From: CAVVMA01 sp963830715
GTDB taxonomy: Bacteria > Desulfobacterota > Binatia > Binatales > Binataceae
NCBI GenBank assembly: GCA_963830715.1
Contig: CAWHNS010000022.1
Location: 195,702 to 259,701, forward strand
DNA: 64,000 nucleotides
Reading direction: 5' to 3'
Below, in pieces: positions 51,748 through 60,084 of the stretch (positions within the stretch are counted from its first letter, which is position 1; every line of letters begins with the position of its first letter). The translations under genes were made by a program, and so were the position numbers. A model generated the notes under the pieces. The model had not been told where the DNA came from. It was given only the letters and a program-made list of their open reading frames with translations, and did not search any database.

Positions 51748-53532
51748 ATGACTGCCAAGCCGCTACTCGACTCCAGCAGCCAAACCGATATCGCCGGACA
51801 ATCCCGCTCGGTCACGGTCGCAGGCATCGCTCTGCTGGTAGTATTGGGCGCCTTCCTCCGGCTCTTTCAGCTGGGGACGCAAACCATCTCCCATCTGGAA
51901 ATGTTTGTACCTGGGATCCGATTGCCGCCCGGACTTTCGGTGCCCACGGAGTGTTTGACGGTCGTACAGGTGCTTAAGCGCACTTTCTTTCAGGACACGG
52001 GCCCGCCTGCGTACTACCTGCTCATGCTGCCCTGGACGAAATGCTTCGGAACGACCACCTGGGCACTGCGCCTGCCATCCGCTCTCTTTGGAGTCGCCTC
52101 TATCCCCCTTGTCTTTTGGCTCGGAACGCTCACCCGGCAACGAACTGCCGGCTGGATCGCTGCAACCCTTCTCGCGGTGAACGGCCACCAGGTTTTCTGG
52201 AGCCAGGTCGCCAGGATGTATTCTCAAGCCTGTTTCCTTGGCTTACTGGCGACTATCTTGCTGCTCCTAATCGCTGAAGACAGAGATGCGTCGCCGTCGC
52301 TGAAGTTTCTCTATGTCCTGACTCTTCTGGCGGGCGTTTGTACCCACATCTTCTTCTGGACCGTCCTGGCGGCACACATCGTCTGGACCTTCTTAAATGC
52401 CTGGAACAGCAGGCAGACTTTTCCCGGCGTAGGGACACTTCAACTTCTCGCCGTGATTCTCGGTTGCCCGATTCTGGCTATCGCGGCGTACCAGGGGGGT
52501 GTTACGCTTGCGATCTTGAGCGACAATGTTCTGATTTACGCCAGGGAGTTTCTGCAGTTCGCATTCATGTTCCCTCTCGAGGGATTCTCGTCGGGAGTAT
52601 ATCGACGAGCTTCGCACACTGCCTTGGTTAGTAACCCTCATCTATCGTATGGCCGTTGGGCATTCTTTTTCCTATCACTCCTGTTGCTGTTCCTGGGCAT
52701 AACCTCGATCCGCAAGTCTGAAGAGAAGTCGCTCCTCGACACTGGAGGAGTGTCGTCGAGGACATGGGCGGTGGGAGGAGCAACAGCAACGCTCACCATC
52801 CTGTTGTTCATTTTCGCGGTCCAGACACTCGTGCCCAGACCCTTCCCAAATCTGCGGACCACCAAACTCATGAGCGTCATGCCGTTGGCTATCGCGGGCC
52901 TGGCGATAGCCTTTCGCAGGAGCTGGGTGAGGCTGGCGAGCTGGAGTAACCTCGTTGTCGACAGCCGTTTTGTGATCGGCGGACAGGGACTGGTGCTGAC
53001 GCTGTTAGTGGTTCCGTTCGCAGGCTTGTCACTGGTCTCCCTGTACAAACCGATCTTCAACGCTCGAGGGATGCTGCTCTTCGCTCCCTATCTGTTCCTG
53101 GTTCTTGCGCGAGGCATGGAACGCTTAAGTCGCCACGGCATTGTAGCTGCCCTCCTGTTGATTGTGGTAGGAGCCGCGGATTATACGGGTTGGAAAGACT
53201 ATCGCTGCATGACCATCGGCAGAGCGGACTACAAGGCGCTTGCAATCGCCTTAGCTCCACATATTGAGAAGGAGGAGCTTATCTTTTTCAGGTCTGACTG
53301 GTACTCCACGCCGATCTTGTATTACCTGAATGCCGACCGGGATCGGTTCGTCGGGCGGAGGTACGAAACGGCATGCCTGCTGAAGCCGCGCTCCAGAGTA
53401 TGGGCGTTGTGGTTCTATAACTATGAGGAGAGGTTGCCGCGACCGATAGAACAAGTTCTATGGAATTATAAGGCTACGCGGACTATTGAAGCGCCGGGCG
53501 TCCGTGCTGTTCTTTATTCTCCGCAGGAATGA
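51748..53532 (+). CDS. GT-C membrane glycosyltransferase-like protein
   Basis: A 594-residue polytopic protein: a first helix (SVTVAGIALLVVLGAFLRLF), a periplasmic loop with ISHLEMFVPGIRL where the usual DE pair is reduced to a single Glu, then FQDTGPPAYYLLMLPWTK, TTWALRLPSALFGVASIPLV and FWSQVARMYSQACFLGLLAT, all GT39-like blocks. At least ten helices and a soluble tail follow. The weakened acidic motif raises doubt on catalysis. It precedes another GT-C gene on the same strand, 117 bases away. Confidence 0.75.
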   Translation: MTAKPLLDSSSQTDIAGQSRSVTVAGIALLVVLGAFLRLFQLGTQTISHLEMFVPGIRLPPGLSVPTECLTVVQVLKRTFFQDTGPPAYYLLMLPWTKCFGTTTWALRLPSALFGVASIPLVFWLGTLTRQRTAGWIAATLLAVNGHQVFWSQVARMYSQACFLGLLATILLLLIAEDRDASPSLKFLYVLTLLAGVCTHIFFWTVLAAHIVWTFLNAWNSRQTFPGVGTLQLLAVILGCPILAIAAYQGGVTLAILSDNVLIYAREFLQFAFMFPLEGFSSGVYRRASHTALVSNPHLSYGRWAFFFLSLLLLFLGITSIRKSEEKSLLDTGGVSSRTWAVGGATATLTILLFIFAVQTLVPRPFPNLRTTKLMSVMPLAIAGLAIAFRRSWVRLASWSNLVVDSRFVIGGQGLVLTLLVVPFAGLSLVSLYKPIFNARGMLLFAPYLFLVLARGMERLSRHGIVAALLLIVVGAADYTGWKDYRCMTIGRADYKALAIALAPHIEKEELIFFRSDWYSTPILYYLNADRDRFVGRRYETACLLKPRSRVWALWFYNYEERLPRPIEQVLWNYKATRTIEAPGVRAVLYSPQE

Positions 53533-53649
53533 TGAGTCAGACGCGTTATGATTGTGTCGGCCTCGTGTCCTGTCAGTTCTCACCGCGAGATAGATAGGAA
53601 CCTGAGCGCGGCAAGAGCGTGAGCCGCGGGCACGATTAAGGTGCACTGC

Positions 53650-55149
53650 ATGCCGGATAAACGCTTAGGTAGTTTACTTACGCGGGAGGAGTGGCCGGTC
53701 CTCGCCATCATGGCAGCTGCCCTGGGCCTGAGGCTCTACCACTTGGATCGGCAGGGCCCCTGGTACGATGAAGCGCTTGCGATAACCAGGAGTGTCCTCC
53801 CGCTGGGTAAGCTGACCCCGGCGCTGATCGGTGATTTCTGGCATCCACCATTATATTTCTACTTGCTGCACGCCTGGTTCGCGCTCCTCGGCTCGGGCAC
53901 GTTTCAAGCGCGCTTGTTGTCAGTACTCTTCGGCGTGATGTCGATTCCCATGATTTATCTATTGGCCTGGCGCCTCTACGACAGGCCCGTCGCTCTTCTG
54001 GCGTCTGCCTTGCTGGCGGTTTCGCAGTTGGGGGTGATGTACTCGCAGGAAGCCCGGCCGTACACGATGTTTATTTTCCTGACGCTCTTGACCGGTTACC
54101 TGCTTCTGTTTTCGCTTGAAGGAAAAAGCCGCCTGCTGACGCGATTGGGCCTTGTGATTTCGGCCACGGCGCTGCTCTACACCAACTACTACGGGATCTT
54201 CGTTCTGCTGGCCCTGGCGGTACACACCCTGCTGTTCCGGCGCTCGCTCGGCCCCGGCGTAGCGCGGGGCGTCCTGCTGAGCCTTGCTCTGGCCCCGGTG
54301 CTTTTCACGCCGTGGCTTGCCAGTGGCGTCATTCATAACGCGCTTGCCGGTCCGACCAAGCTCCACTTACTCGAAAAACAACCGCCATGGTTCGCCGTTA
54401 ACGCCTTCACGCTCCTGCAAATACTAAACGCCTTCAACAACGGCGCCGTGTACCGGGCGGATAACTATTCCGGCCCCCGCTGGACCTTGGCGTTGGGCTC
54501 GCTTCTTTTTACCGCACCCGCGGGGATCGCGCTGTGGCGAGCCCGGAAAGGCGCCACCCGCCAATGCACCTCTTTCTTGTTGCTGCTATGCCTGCCCGTT
54601 CCGATCATCGTGGCTTTAAGTGCGGTTTGGGCCCTGCAGTTTGGCGTGCGTTACGTTATATTCTGCGTCGGGTTTTACTACATCCTTGTCGCGCGCGGCC
54701 TTCTGGATCTGCCGAACGCGGTCCTTAGGACCGCGTTGATTGCGACTGCTCTGGCGTGCAGCGCGCCGGCGCTCCAAACGCTCTACTCGAAGCCTTACAA
54801 AGAAAACTACCGGGACGCCCTCCGCGATCTATCCGCCCAGTGGCGCGCCGGCGATTGCGCCGTCTTCTGGCCATTTCAAGCCATTCCGCTACAATGGTGG
54901 ATCGACTCCCGCAGCCCGCAGCCGCTCCTGAAGACGATCGAGCCGCAAGCTGCCGCGAGTACCGAGAGCGCGTGTAGCCGCGTATGGCTGGTAACTTACC
55001 GCAGAGTCGAATTGCCGACGACAGAGGTCGCCGCTGATATCTTGAGCAGAGACTTTCGGCGCGCGAGCCACCAGCGCTACTTCTGGGTCACTCTGGATCT
55101 GTACACCCGCGTGCCCCACGCGCAATCATCTCTTGCTCCGGATCAATAG
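53650..55149 (+). CDS. GT-C membrane glycosyltransferase (ArnT/PMT-like)
   Basis: A 499-residue polytopic protein with the acidic motif GPWYDEALAITRSVLPLG in the first loop, then DFWHPPLYFYLLHAWFALLG (HPPL/Y motif of GT39/GT83 enzymes), ARLLSVLFGVMSIPMIYLLA and YSQEARPYTMFIFLTLLTGY. About ten helices precede a C-terminal soluble part (RDALRDLSAQWRAGDCAVF). The ATG at 53650 is preferred over the GTG at 53641. It would move a sugar from a polyprenyl phosphate to a periplasmic acceptor. Confidence 0.87.
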   Translation: MPDKRLGSLLTREEWPVLAIMAAALGLRLYHLDRQGPWYDEALAITRSVLPLGKLTPALIGDFWHPPLYFYLLHAWFALLGSGTFQARLLSVLFGVMSIPMIYLLAWRLYDRPVALLASALLAVSQLGVMYSQEARPYTMFIFLTLLTGYLLLFSLEGKSRLLTRLGLVISATALLYTNYYGIFVLLALAVHTLLFRRSLGPGVARGVLLSLALAPVLFTPWLASGVIHNALAGPTKLHLLEKQPPWFAVNAFTLLQILNAFNNGAVYRADNYSGPRWTLALGSLLFTAPAGIALWRARKGATRQCTSFLLLLCLPVPIIVALSAVWALQFGVRYVIFCVGFYYILVARGLLDLPNAVLRTALIATALACSAPALQTLYSKPYKENYRDALRDLSAQWRAGDCAVFWPFQAIPLQWWIDSRSPQPLLKTIEPQAAASTESACSRVWLVTYRRVELPTTEVAADILSRDFRRASHQRYFWVTLDLYTRVPHAQSSLAPDQ

Positions 55150-55210
55150 GTTCATGGTAGCTGAAGGCCAAACTCCCGACGAAACGGTCTGAATTGAACT
55201 GATCGCGAAC

Positions 55211-56107
55211 ATGACTCGCGAGCAGGTCTTGCAACGAATCGAAATCGGCCGCGCCGACTTCGTAATCGATATCGGCGGCGGTCATCGCCCGTTCCGGCGG
55301 GCCAATCTTGTAATCGAGAAACATCCGTTTGACAAAAGCCCGCACCGGACCGAGCCGATGCACTTTTCGGACGTCCCGATCATCAAGGCCGACGCGCTGG
55401 CTATGCCGATCCCGGATGGCGGCTGCGACCTGATTTTCGCGTCCCACATCATTGAACACCTCTCCGATCCCTTGCGTTTCATTGCCGAGATCAAACGCTG
55501 CTCGCGCCGGGTGTACTTGGAGTTTCCGTCACGCAAGCGGGAGTTGATGTATGCGTGGTCATTCCACGAATGGCTTGTCGAGGCACGTGGCACCCTTTTG
55601 AGGTTCTACCGCAACGACTTGCCGCAGTTGTTCGGCGGCCTGTTTCACGAGGAGTACGACGCGGCGCTGGGAGCCTGGAGCGAGGCTCGCCACGAACTGC
55701 TGAACAGCTCGATCTACTGTCATTCGGAAGAGATCGAGTGCGAGTTCCCGAATGAGACGGCAACTGAGATTGTGCTTCGAGATTCGGCGCGCGGAGCTTC
55801 AAAGCTCAATTTTGCAGAAACTACTCACAGGGCGCGGTACACTTCGCGTGAAATCCTGGCGTTTGCGGCACAGAGCGTACTTCCCGGCAACGTCTACGCA
55901 AGCCTGATCCGATCACGCCGGAGATCGTCGTCGCCGGCGACGCTGCCCGATACCGTGCTGGCGCGGTTGATGTGCCCGCGATGTCGGAGCATCGCTTTAC
56001 GCCGCACTGATCTCGCGATCATTTGCCGGTGTGGCTCGCAGTATTCCCAGGATCGCGGCATTTTTGATTTTGATCCGCCGAATCGCCCTGTCCCGCTTGT
56101 GCCTTGA
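55211..56107 (+). CDS. SAM-dependent methyltransferase with C-terminal zinc-ribbon
   Basis: A 298-residue protein. DFVIDIGGGHRPFRRANLVI is motif I, PIIKADALAMPIPDGGCDLI and FASHIIEHLSDPLRFIAEIK are motifs of class I methyltransferases of the Methyltransf_11 type. The last 50 residues form a Trm112-like zinc-binding unit, RLMCPRCRSIALRRTDLAII then CRCGSQYSQDRGIFDF. In most relatives such a ribbon is N-terminal (see 60085); here it is C-terminal. Substrate unknown, possibly a glycan or lipid given the flanking GT-C genes. Confidence 0.8.
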   Translation: MTREQVLQRIEIGRADFVIDIGGGHRPFRRANLVIEKHPFDKSPHRTEPMHFSDVPIIKADALAMPIPDGGCDLIFASHIIEHLSDPLRFIAEIKRCSRRVYLEFPSRKRELMYAWSFHEWLVEARGTLLRFYRNDLPQLFGGLFHEEYDAALGAWSEARHELLNSSIYCHSEEIECEFPNETATEIVLRDSARGASKLNFAETTHRARYTSREILAFAAQSVLPGNVYASLIRSRRRSSSPATLPDTVLARLMCPRCRSIALRRTDLAIICRCGSQYSQDRGIFDFDPPNRPVPLVP

Positions 56108-56157
56108 GTTGGAGATACGCCAGTTCGTAACCAGCGTCTCCAGTCTGACGAACAACC

Positions 56158-57691
56158 ATGACGAAACGTCCAGCCGCTCCGCGAGGCGATAGCCGCGCGA
56201 TCAGGCTCTGCCTGCTGTTCGGGTTCGAGGTCGTCGTGCTGCACCTCGCGAATATCCCTCATGGACTGGGCTTTGACTGGGCATTCGATGATCGAGGAGC
56301 AAATCTCACAATCCAATATCTGCTTTCGCGGGGTTACCGTCCCGGTTTGGATTTCGGATATCCGTATGGCCTGCTTCCCCTGGCCGTTGGCCGCGTGTGG
56401 TTCGCGCTATTCGGTCTGACTCCCGTCGCGTGCTGGATTGCCTTCCTGGTTTGTGAGCTGATGACGGCGGTCGGGATCGCGAGGTTTTCAGCCGCGCTCC
56501 AACTGGGCTGGAGCGGAATAGCAGTGATATTTGCGGCCATGCCGGTCGCGGTGCAACCGGGCTATCCGAATCTCGCCCATGCTCTCGAAGCTGCATTCAT
56601 CGCAAATGCTCTGGCAGAGCAAGCCGCCGACAGACTTCCCCGCGCACTGGCTCTGACCACCGCGGCCGTATTTTCGAAGCCCTCGATGGGATACTTCTAC
56701 GGTCTCCTGATCGCGATTTTGCTTCTCCACAACTGGTGGCGACAACCCGGCGCACGCCTGGCACATTTGACGCGGACGATGCTGCCGGCCGCGATCGCGG
56801 GGTTGTCGTTGAGCGCGGTTCTGGCGGGAATGTACGGAATCTCTCCCCTTCTGCACCAGTTCTTGCCGACCACAGGAATGCGGCTGTACCGCGCGAGTCA
56901 CTTTGGGTTCTTGTCCGCCGGAAAGACTATGTTGCACCCACCGGGAGCAAACTTACAGGTACTATCTTGGCTCGATCCCCGGGTTCTATATGGCCGGCCT
57001 GCTTTATCTTCTTTGTGGCGGACTCGCGTCGGCGCGCCAATTCCTGTCAAACGACCGTGACCAGATAATATTCACCTGCGCGCTTCTGCAACTGATCTTC
57101 ATCACTATACTCTTCGGGAATTCCATTTCGTGGTTTTACTACTCGTATGTGCTTGTAATGGGAATCGCGGCGACCAGTGTTTGGCGCCCGTGGTCTCTCT
57201 ATCCGGTCTGTGCCCTGGCTCTGCTCGCAATTGCTTCGGAAGCTTCCGACTTCTCCGACCTGTATCGGAGTTGGTCGGCCCGCAGCGCGAGTCGGGAAAC
57301 GGCGGGGCTCTTCAGCTCGCCCGAGGAGCGCCGCGAGTGGACCCGGGTTAGAAGGCTCATCCGGGAGAATCAATCCAGCCGACCGCCCGTGCTGTTGAGC
57401 GTCGAGGGATGCGGCGAAATACTGTTTCCGGAATTCGCCAGACCCGTCAGCGCATATCTGTTTCCGGGCGAGGCTTCCGCCGGCGACACTCATCGCAAGC
57501 AGGCCCAGGTGGCGGCTGCCGATTTTCTCGTCGCTCCGCGGACTAGAGATTCGCTGATCGACCTGCACTGGGATCTGGATGCCCGGTGCGTACCCTCGGG
57601 GGCCTTCTTCATCACCTGCCGGAAAGAGGCGAACGGGCCGGAATCCAGGCCGGAGCGTATTTTTCCAGGAGGTGCGAGAGGGGGGACTTGA
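56158..57691 (+). CDS. Polytopic membrane protein (GT-C-like), frameshifted
   Basis: A protein of about 510 residues: helix LCLLFGFEVVVLHLANIPHG, then a loop with GLGFDWAFDDRGANLTIQYL and FGYPYGLLPLAVGRVWFALF, and many hydrophobic helices. The first frame is lost near 56948-56955 (GKTMLHPPGANL) and the next continues YYLGSIPGFYMAGLLYLLCG to the end. The span is one more than a multiple of three. The last seven or so residues (GGARGGT) are encoded within the tRNA-Leu fragment at 57670, so the C-terminus may have been altered by an integration event. The FDWAFDDRG acidic loop suggests a glycosyltransferase, not proven. Confidence 0.65.
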
Positions 57692-57722
57692 ACCCCCACG
57701 CCTTGCGGCACCGGATCCTAAG
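57670..57722 (-). tRNA. 3' fragment of tRNA-Leu (UAG), 5' half missing
   Basis: Read on the minus strand, the segment contains the anticodon loop CTTAGGA, the anticodon-stem 3' arm TCCGG, a long class II variable arm (TGCCGCAAGGC), the T arm GGGGGTTCAAGTCCCCC and an acceptor 3' strand CTCTCGC followed by ACCT. No matching 5' acceptor strand GCGAGAG or D arm occurs upstream. A 5-base CCGGA arm is present but 12 bases away instead of 7. This is a tRNA-Leu truncated at the anticodon loop, as found at attachment sites of integrative elements. Confidence 0.7.
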
Positions 57723-57754
57723 ACGTGTCCGGCGGCTTTTCCTACGTTATGTCA

Positions 57755-57848
57755 GGTTACGCTGTTAGCAAAGTCGCGCGATTTTCGGCGGTCGAGGTTA
57801 CGCTGCGTTACGCTGTAGAAGCTGAGGAGTGGGCACTGAGTGGGCACT
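57755..57848. repeat. Short direct repeats beside the tRNA fragment
   Basis: GTTACGCTG occurs three times (57756-57764, 57797-57805, 57807-57815) and GAGTGGGCACT twice in tandem (57827-57837, 57838-57848). Such clustered repeats next to a tRNA att site can be arm-type integrase-binding sites. Confidence 0.55.
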
Positions 57849-58105
57849 CGGTGCCTCCCCCGAGGCAGCCGGGATTGGAGTCCAATCCCACTCCAAAGGG
57901 CCGATGCGGGCTACAGGCACTCCTGCTCCTGTCACCCGGGCGTTGGTGAAGGCCGCTATGTCGCGGCCGACGCCCGCAATAAATTCTGGCTATGTGGACG
58001 TTCGCGTCGCGGGCACGGGGTAAGGCCAACAGGTCGTGGGAGCGCGTGGACACAGGCTTAGGCGGGTCCGCCCGCAGAAGGCTCAATCGAATGCGGCAAG
58101 CTGAA
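57849..58105. other. Non-coding stretch with hairpin
   Basis: Between the repeats and the S74/TPR remnant I see no supported gene. A perfect hairpin with 9-base arms GGGATTGGA and TCCAATCCC around one G lies at 57871-57889, and a smaller TGCCTC/GAGGCA hairpin just before it. There is no T run to make a clear terminator. Confidence 0.5.
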
Positions 58106-58770
58106 TCAGCTAATTGCTTTGCAACGATTTTCCTTCTCCAGCAGGTTCGCCAAATTTTGCCGCAGGATACGCGTCAAGGGATGGTCATTGCCCGGCACGC
58201 GTTTGGCTGGCTTCGAACGCGCGGGCCGTAGAGCAACTCCGCCCGCGCATACTCGCCTTTACTGTCGAGCAACCCCGCCAGATTGTTGACCGACGCCAAA
58301 CGATCTTGAAGGCTTCTGAGCCGCTCGGCTTGACGCGCGTTCTCGTTCGTTTGCTTCTGCAGTTCGTTGAGCAGCAATCCAGTGAGTTCGGAATAGCGCA
58401 CCGTCTCGACTTTGCCGTCAGCGCTGTAGGTCACCAGTTCCGGGTACACCCGAGCGACTTCTTCGGGGACCAGACCGTACTGGATGGTGCCGGTAGGATC
58501 ATCCCTGTAGCGGAAGGTCACCGGGCGGAGTTTCATCAGCCGCGCACTCGCATCGCCCATGTCGCGGATGTCACACTTGTATCGCGCCGAGGACGCCATG
58601 GTGCCGAGTTGGCCGTTGCCCGAAGGCGAGTCTTCACTGTCCACCACCGAGGGAACTCGACCACGATCGCGGTCGATAGACCGTGGACTCGCGGCCGTGC
58701 GAGTTGCGCACCCACGGTGCGCGGCAACGCTTCGAGGTGCGCGGCGGATGGGCGCCAACGGCGTCAGCAC
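58106..58770 (-). pseudogene. Peptidase S74-type chaperone domain plus TPR, remnant
   Basis: The minus strand encodes an intramolecular-chaperone (peptidase S74) domain like those at the end of tail fibres and adhesins: GNGQLGTMASSARYKCDIRD, MGDASARLMKLRPVTFRYRD, TIQYGLVPEEVARVYPELVT and KVETVRYSELTGLLLNELQK. The Ser of ASSARYK fits the self-cleavage site. It then enters a tetratricopeptide repeat, VNNLAGLLDSKGEYARAELL. A frame break near 58245 is followed by GNDHPLTRILRQNLANLLEK ending at TGA 58106-58108. The span is one base short of a multiple of three. The passenger part normally found upstream is absent or scrambled, so this is a truncated remnant. Confidence 0.65.
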
Positions 58771-58806
58771 GGCGCCTGATTTGTGGTCGCTTTCTTCCTT
58801 CCCCGC

Positions 58807-59436
58807 ATGAAGAGTGAGGAGGATGTGACATTTCCAAGCCGCTTCATACCGCTCTCGCTGTTGGCGATCTGCGCAGCCGGGCTCGCAATGTTTATTCGGC
58901 GGTACCGCCGCAGGTATGGGCGTTCACCCGTCCGAGTTTTCCGCTCGGGCAGGACCGCTCAGAGCGTAAGGGAGGCTCAAGTGATCGGCTTGGGCGCCCT
59001 ACTCCTCTGGCAAGCCCTTGCGGAGCCGTTTGGACTGTACGCGCCCCTCGGACGTGCCTTCTTCGGCGCGCTACCCGCAACGGGAACGCTCGTCTTCCTG
59101 CTAGGCGTGTCGGTCACGGCTGCGGGAATCACGAACATGGGCGAGGCGTGGCAGATAGGATTCGATCAGCAGGCGCGACCAGTCGCCCTGGTAATGACCG
59201 GCCTGTTCCGATTCTCAAGGAATCCCATCTATCTCGGCATGGTCGTGGCGCTGCTGGGCTGGATGTTCCTCATTCCAACACTGCTCTCTCTCATCATCGT
59301 GGTCGGCACGGCCATCGGTGTCCGTCGGCAAGCAATCGAAGAAGAACACCATCTGTCCCGCATCTATGGTCCGGAATTCAGCACATGGGCGCGAGAGGTC
59401 GGCCGCTTCGTGCCCCTGATCGGCCGCGCGCGGTGA
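58807..59436 (+). CDS. ICMT/PEMT-like membrane methyltransferase family protein
   Basis: A 209-residue membrane protein with about five helices (FIPLSLLAICAAGLAMFIRR, LGALLLWQALAEPFG, GTLVFLLGVSVTAAG). The C-terminal block is the isoprenylcysteine methyltransferase/phospholipid methyltransferase signature: LVMTGLFRFSRNPIYLGMVV, then RRQAIEEEHHLSRIYGPEFS. These enzymes methylate lipids or prenylated compounds using SAM. The start may be ATG at 58807 or 58783; a GTG at 58825 has GAGGAGG upstream. Substrate unknown. Confidence 0.82.
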   Translation: MKSEEDVTFPSRFIPLSLLAICAAGLAMFIRRYRRRYGRSPVRVFRSGRTAQSVREAQVIGLGALLLWQALAEPFGLYAPLGRAFFGALPATGTLVFLLGVSVTAAGITNMGEAWQIGFDQQARPVALVMTGLFRFSRNPIYLGMVVALLGWMFLIPTLLSLIIVVGTAIGVRRQAIEEEHHLSRIYGPEFSTWAREVGRFVPLIGRAR

Positions 59437-59684
59437 TCCCCGATCCAGGAGAGCTGGGGAATAACCTTGCTGCTGGCGACACTCCGCCTCAGTATCGAGC
59501 AGCGAAGAAACTCCACTACAATCACCACGCCACCGATTCGCGACTGTCTGCGAAATGCGCGCGCGTTGCGCCGCAACAGCAACAGCTTCAAAGTGCACGA
59601 ATGCCGCGCGCGAGGGCGCGCAGCACCTCGCGACGCACGTGGCCGTTTTCTACCAGAGACCTAAGTCTTGGGCGGAGGTCTACG

Positions 59685-59882
59685 ATGCCTCAAGTTTTTC
59701 TCTGCGAGTACTGCGATCAGGTAATCGGCGAAGACGAAAACTACGTGGTCGTGGGTCCCAGCAGCCCTGAGAACATCGTGCTTGTAGTGGTTCACGTGGT
59801 TGTGGGCGCGGGCAACGCCGAGAAGCGCGCTCATGCGAAGTGCGCGGCAGAGCACCGAAGAAAGTCTAAAGCCAAGAAATAG
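59685..59882 (+). CDS. Small Cys-containing (possible zinc-binding) protein
   Basis: A 65-residue protein reading MPQVFLCEYCDQVIGEDENY, then a hydrophobic Val-rich run and RAHAKCAAEHRRKSKAKK. CEYC with HAKC gives a potential zinc site of the CxxC...HxxC type. GGAGG at 59675-59679 precedes the ATG with good spacing, which supports a real gene. I do not recognise the family. The 248 bases upstream show nothing else. Confidence 0.55.
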   Translation: MPQVFLCEYCDQVIGEDENYVVVGPSSPENIVLVVVHVVVGAGNAEKRAHAKCAAEHRRKSKAKK

Positions 59883-60084
59883 ATCAACTGCGCTGCAGCA
59901 GCTTCAGGGTGCGCGCCGGAGGCCCGGGCGGGCAACGCCGCGCGCGACGAGCGGGAAAAGCTCGCTTGATCCGGTTGGTACGCTCTGCGATGGTCCCTTG
60001 CGATACACGAGAAGTGCGCGGGCGTTGCGCCCTCTCGCGGGTCGCGCCGCAAGGAGAGTAGGGGCCGGTCTGTGAGGAATACGG

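Noticed and set aside
57670..57760. A complete functional tRNA-Leu
   Set aside because: No 5' acceptor strand or D arm is found and the anticodon-stem arms are 12 bases apart, so only a 3' fragment is supported.
57755..57848. A CRISPR array
   Set aside because: Repeats are only 9 and 11 bases, with no regular spacers and no cas genes nearby.
58106..58770. Reading the S74 domain as evidence of a prophage
   Set aside because: No other phage gene is nearby, and S74 domains also occur in chromosomal surface proteins; the TPR fusion points that way.
59148..59684. N-terminal extension of the small Cys protein in a 244-residue open frame
   Set aside because: The upstream part overlaps the ICMT-like gene in a different frame and has shadow-like composition; GGAGG and ATG at 59685 mark the real start.
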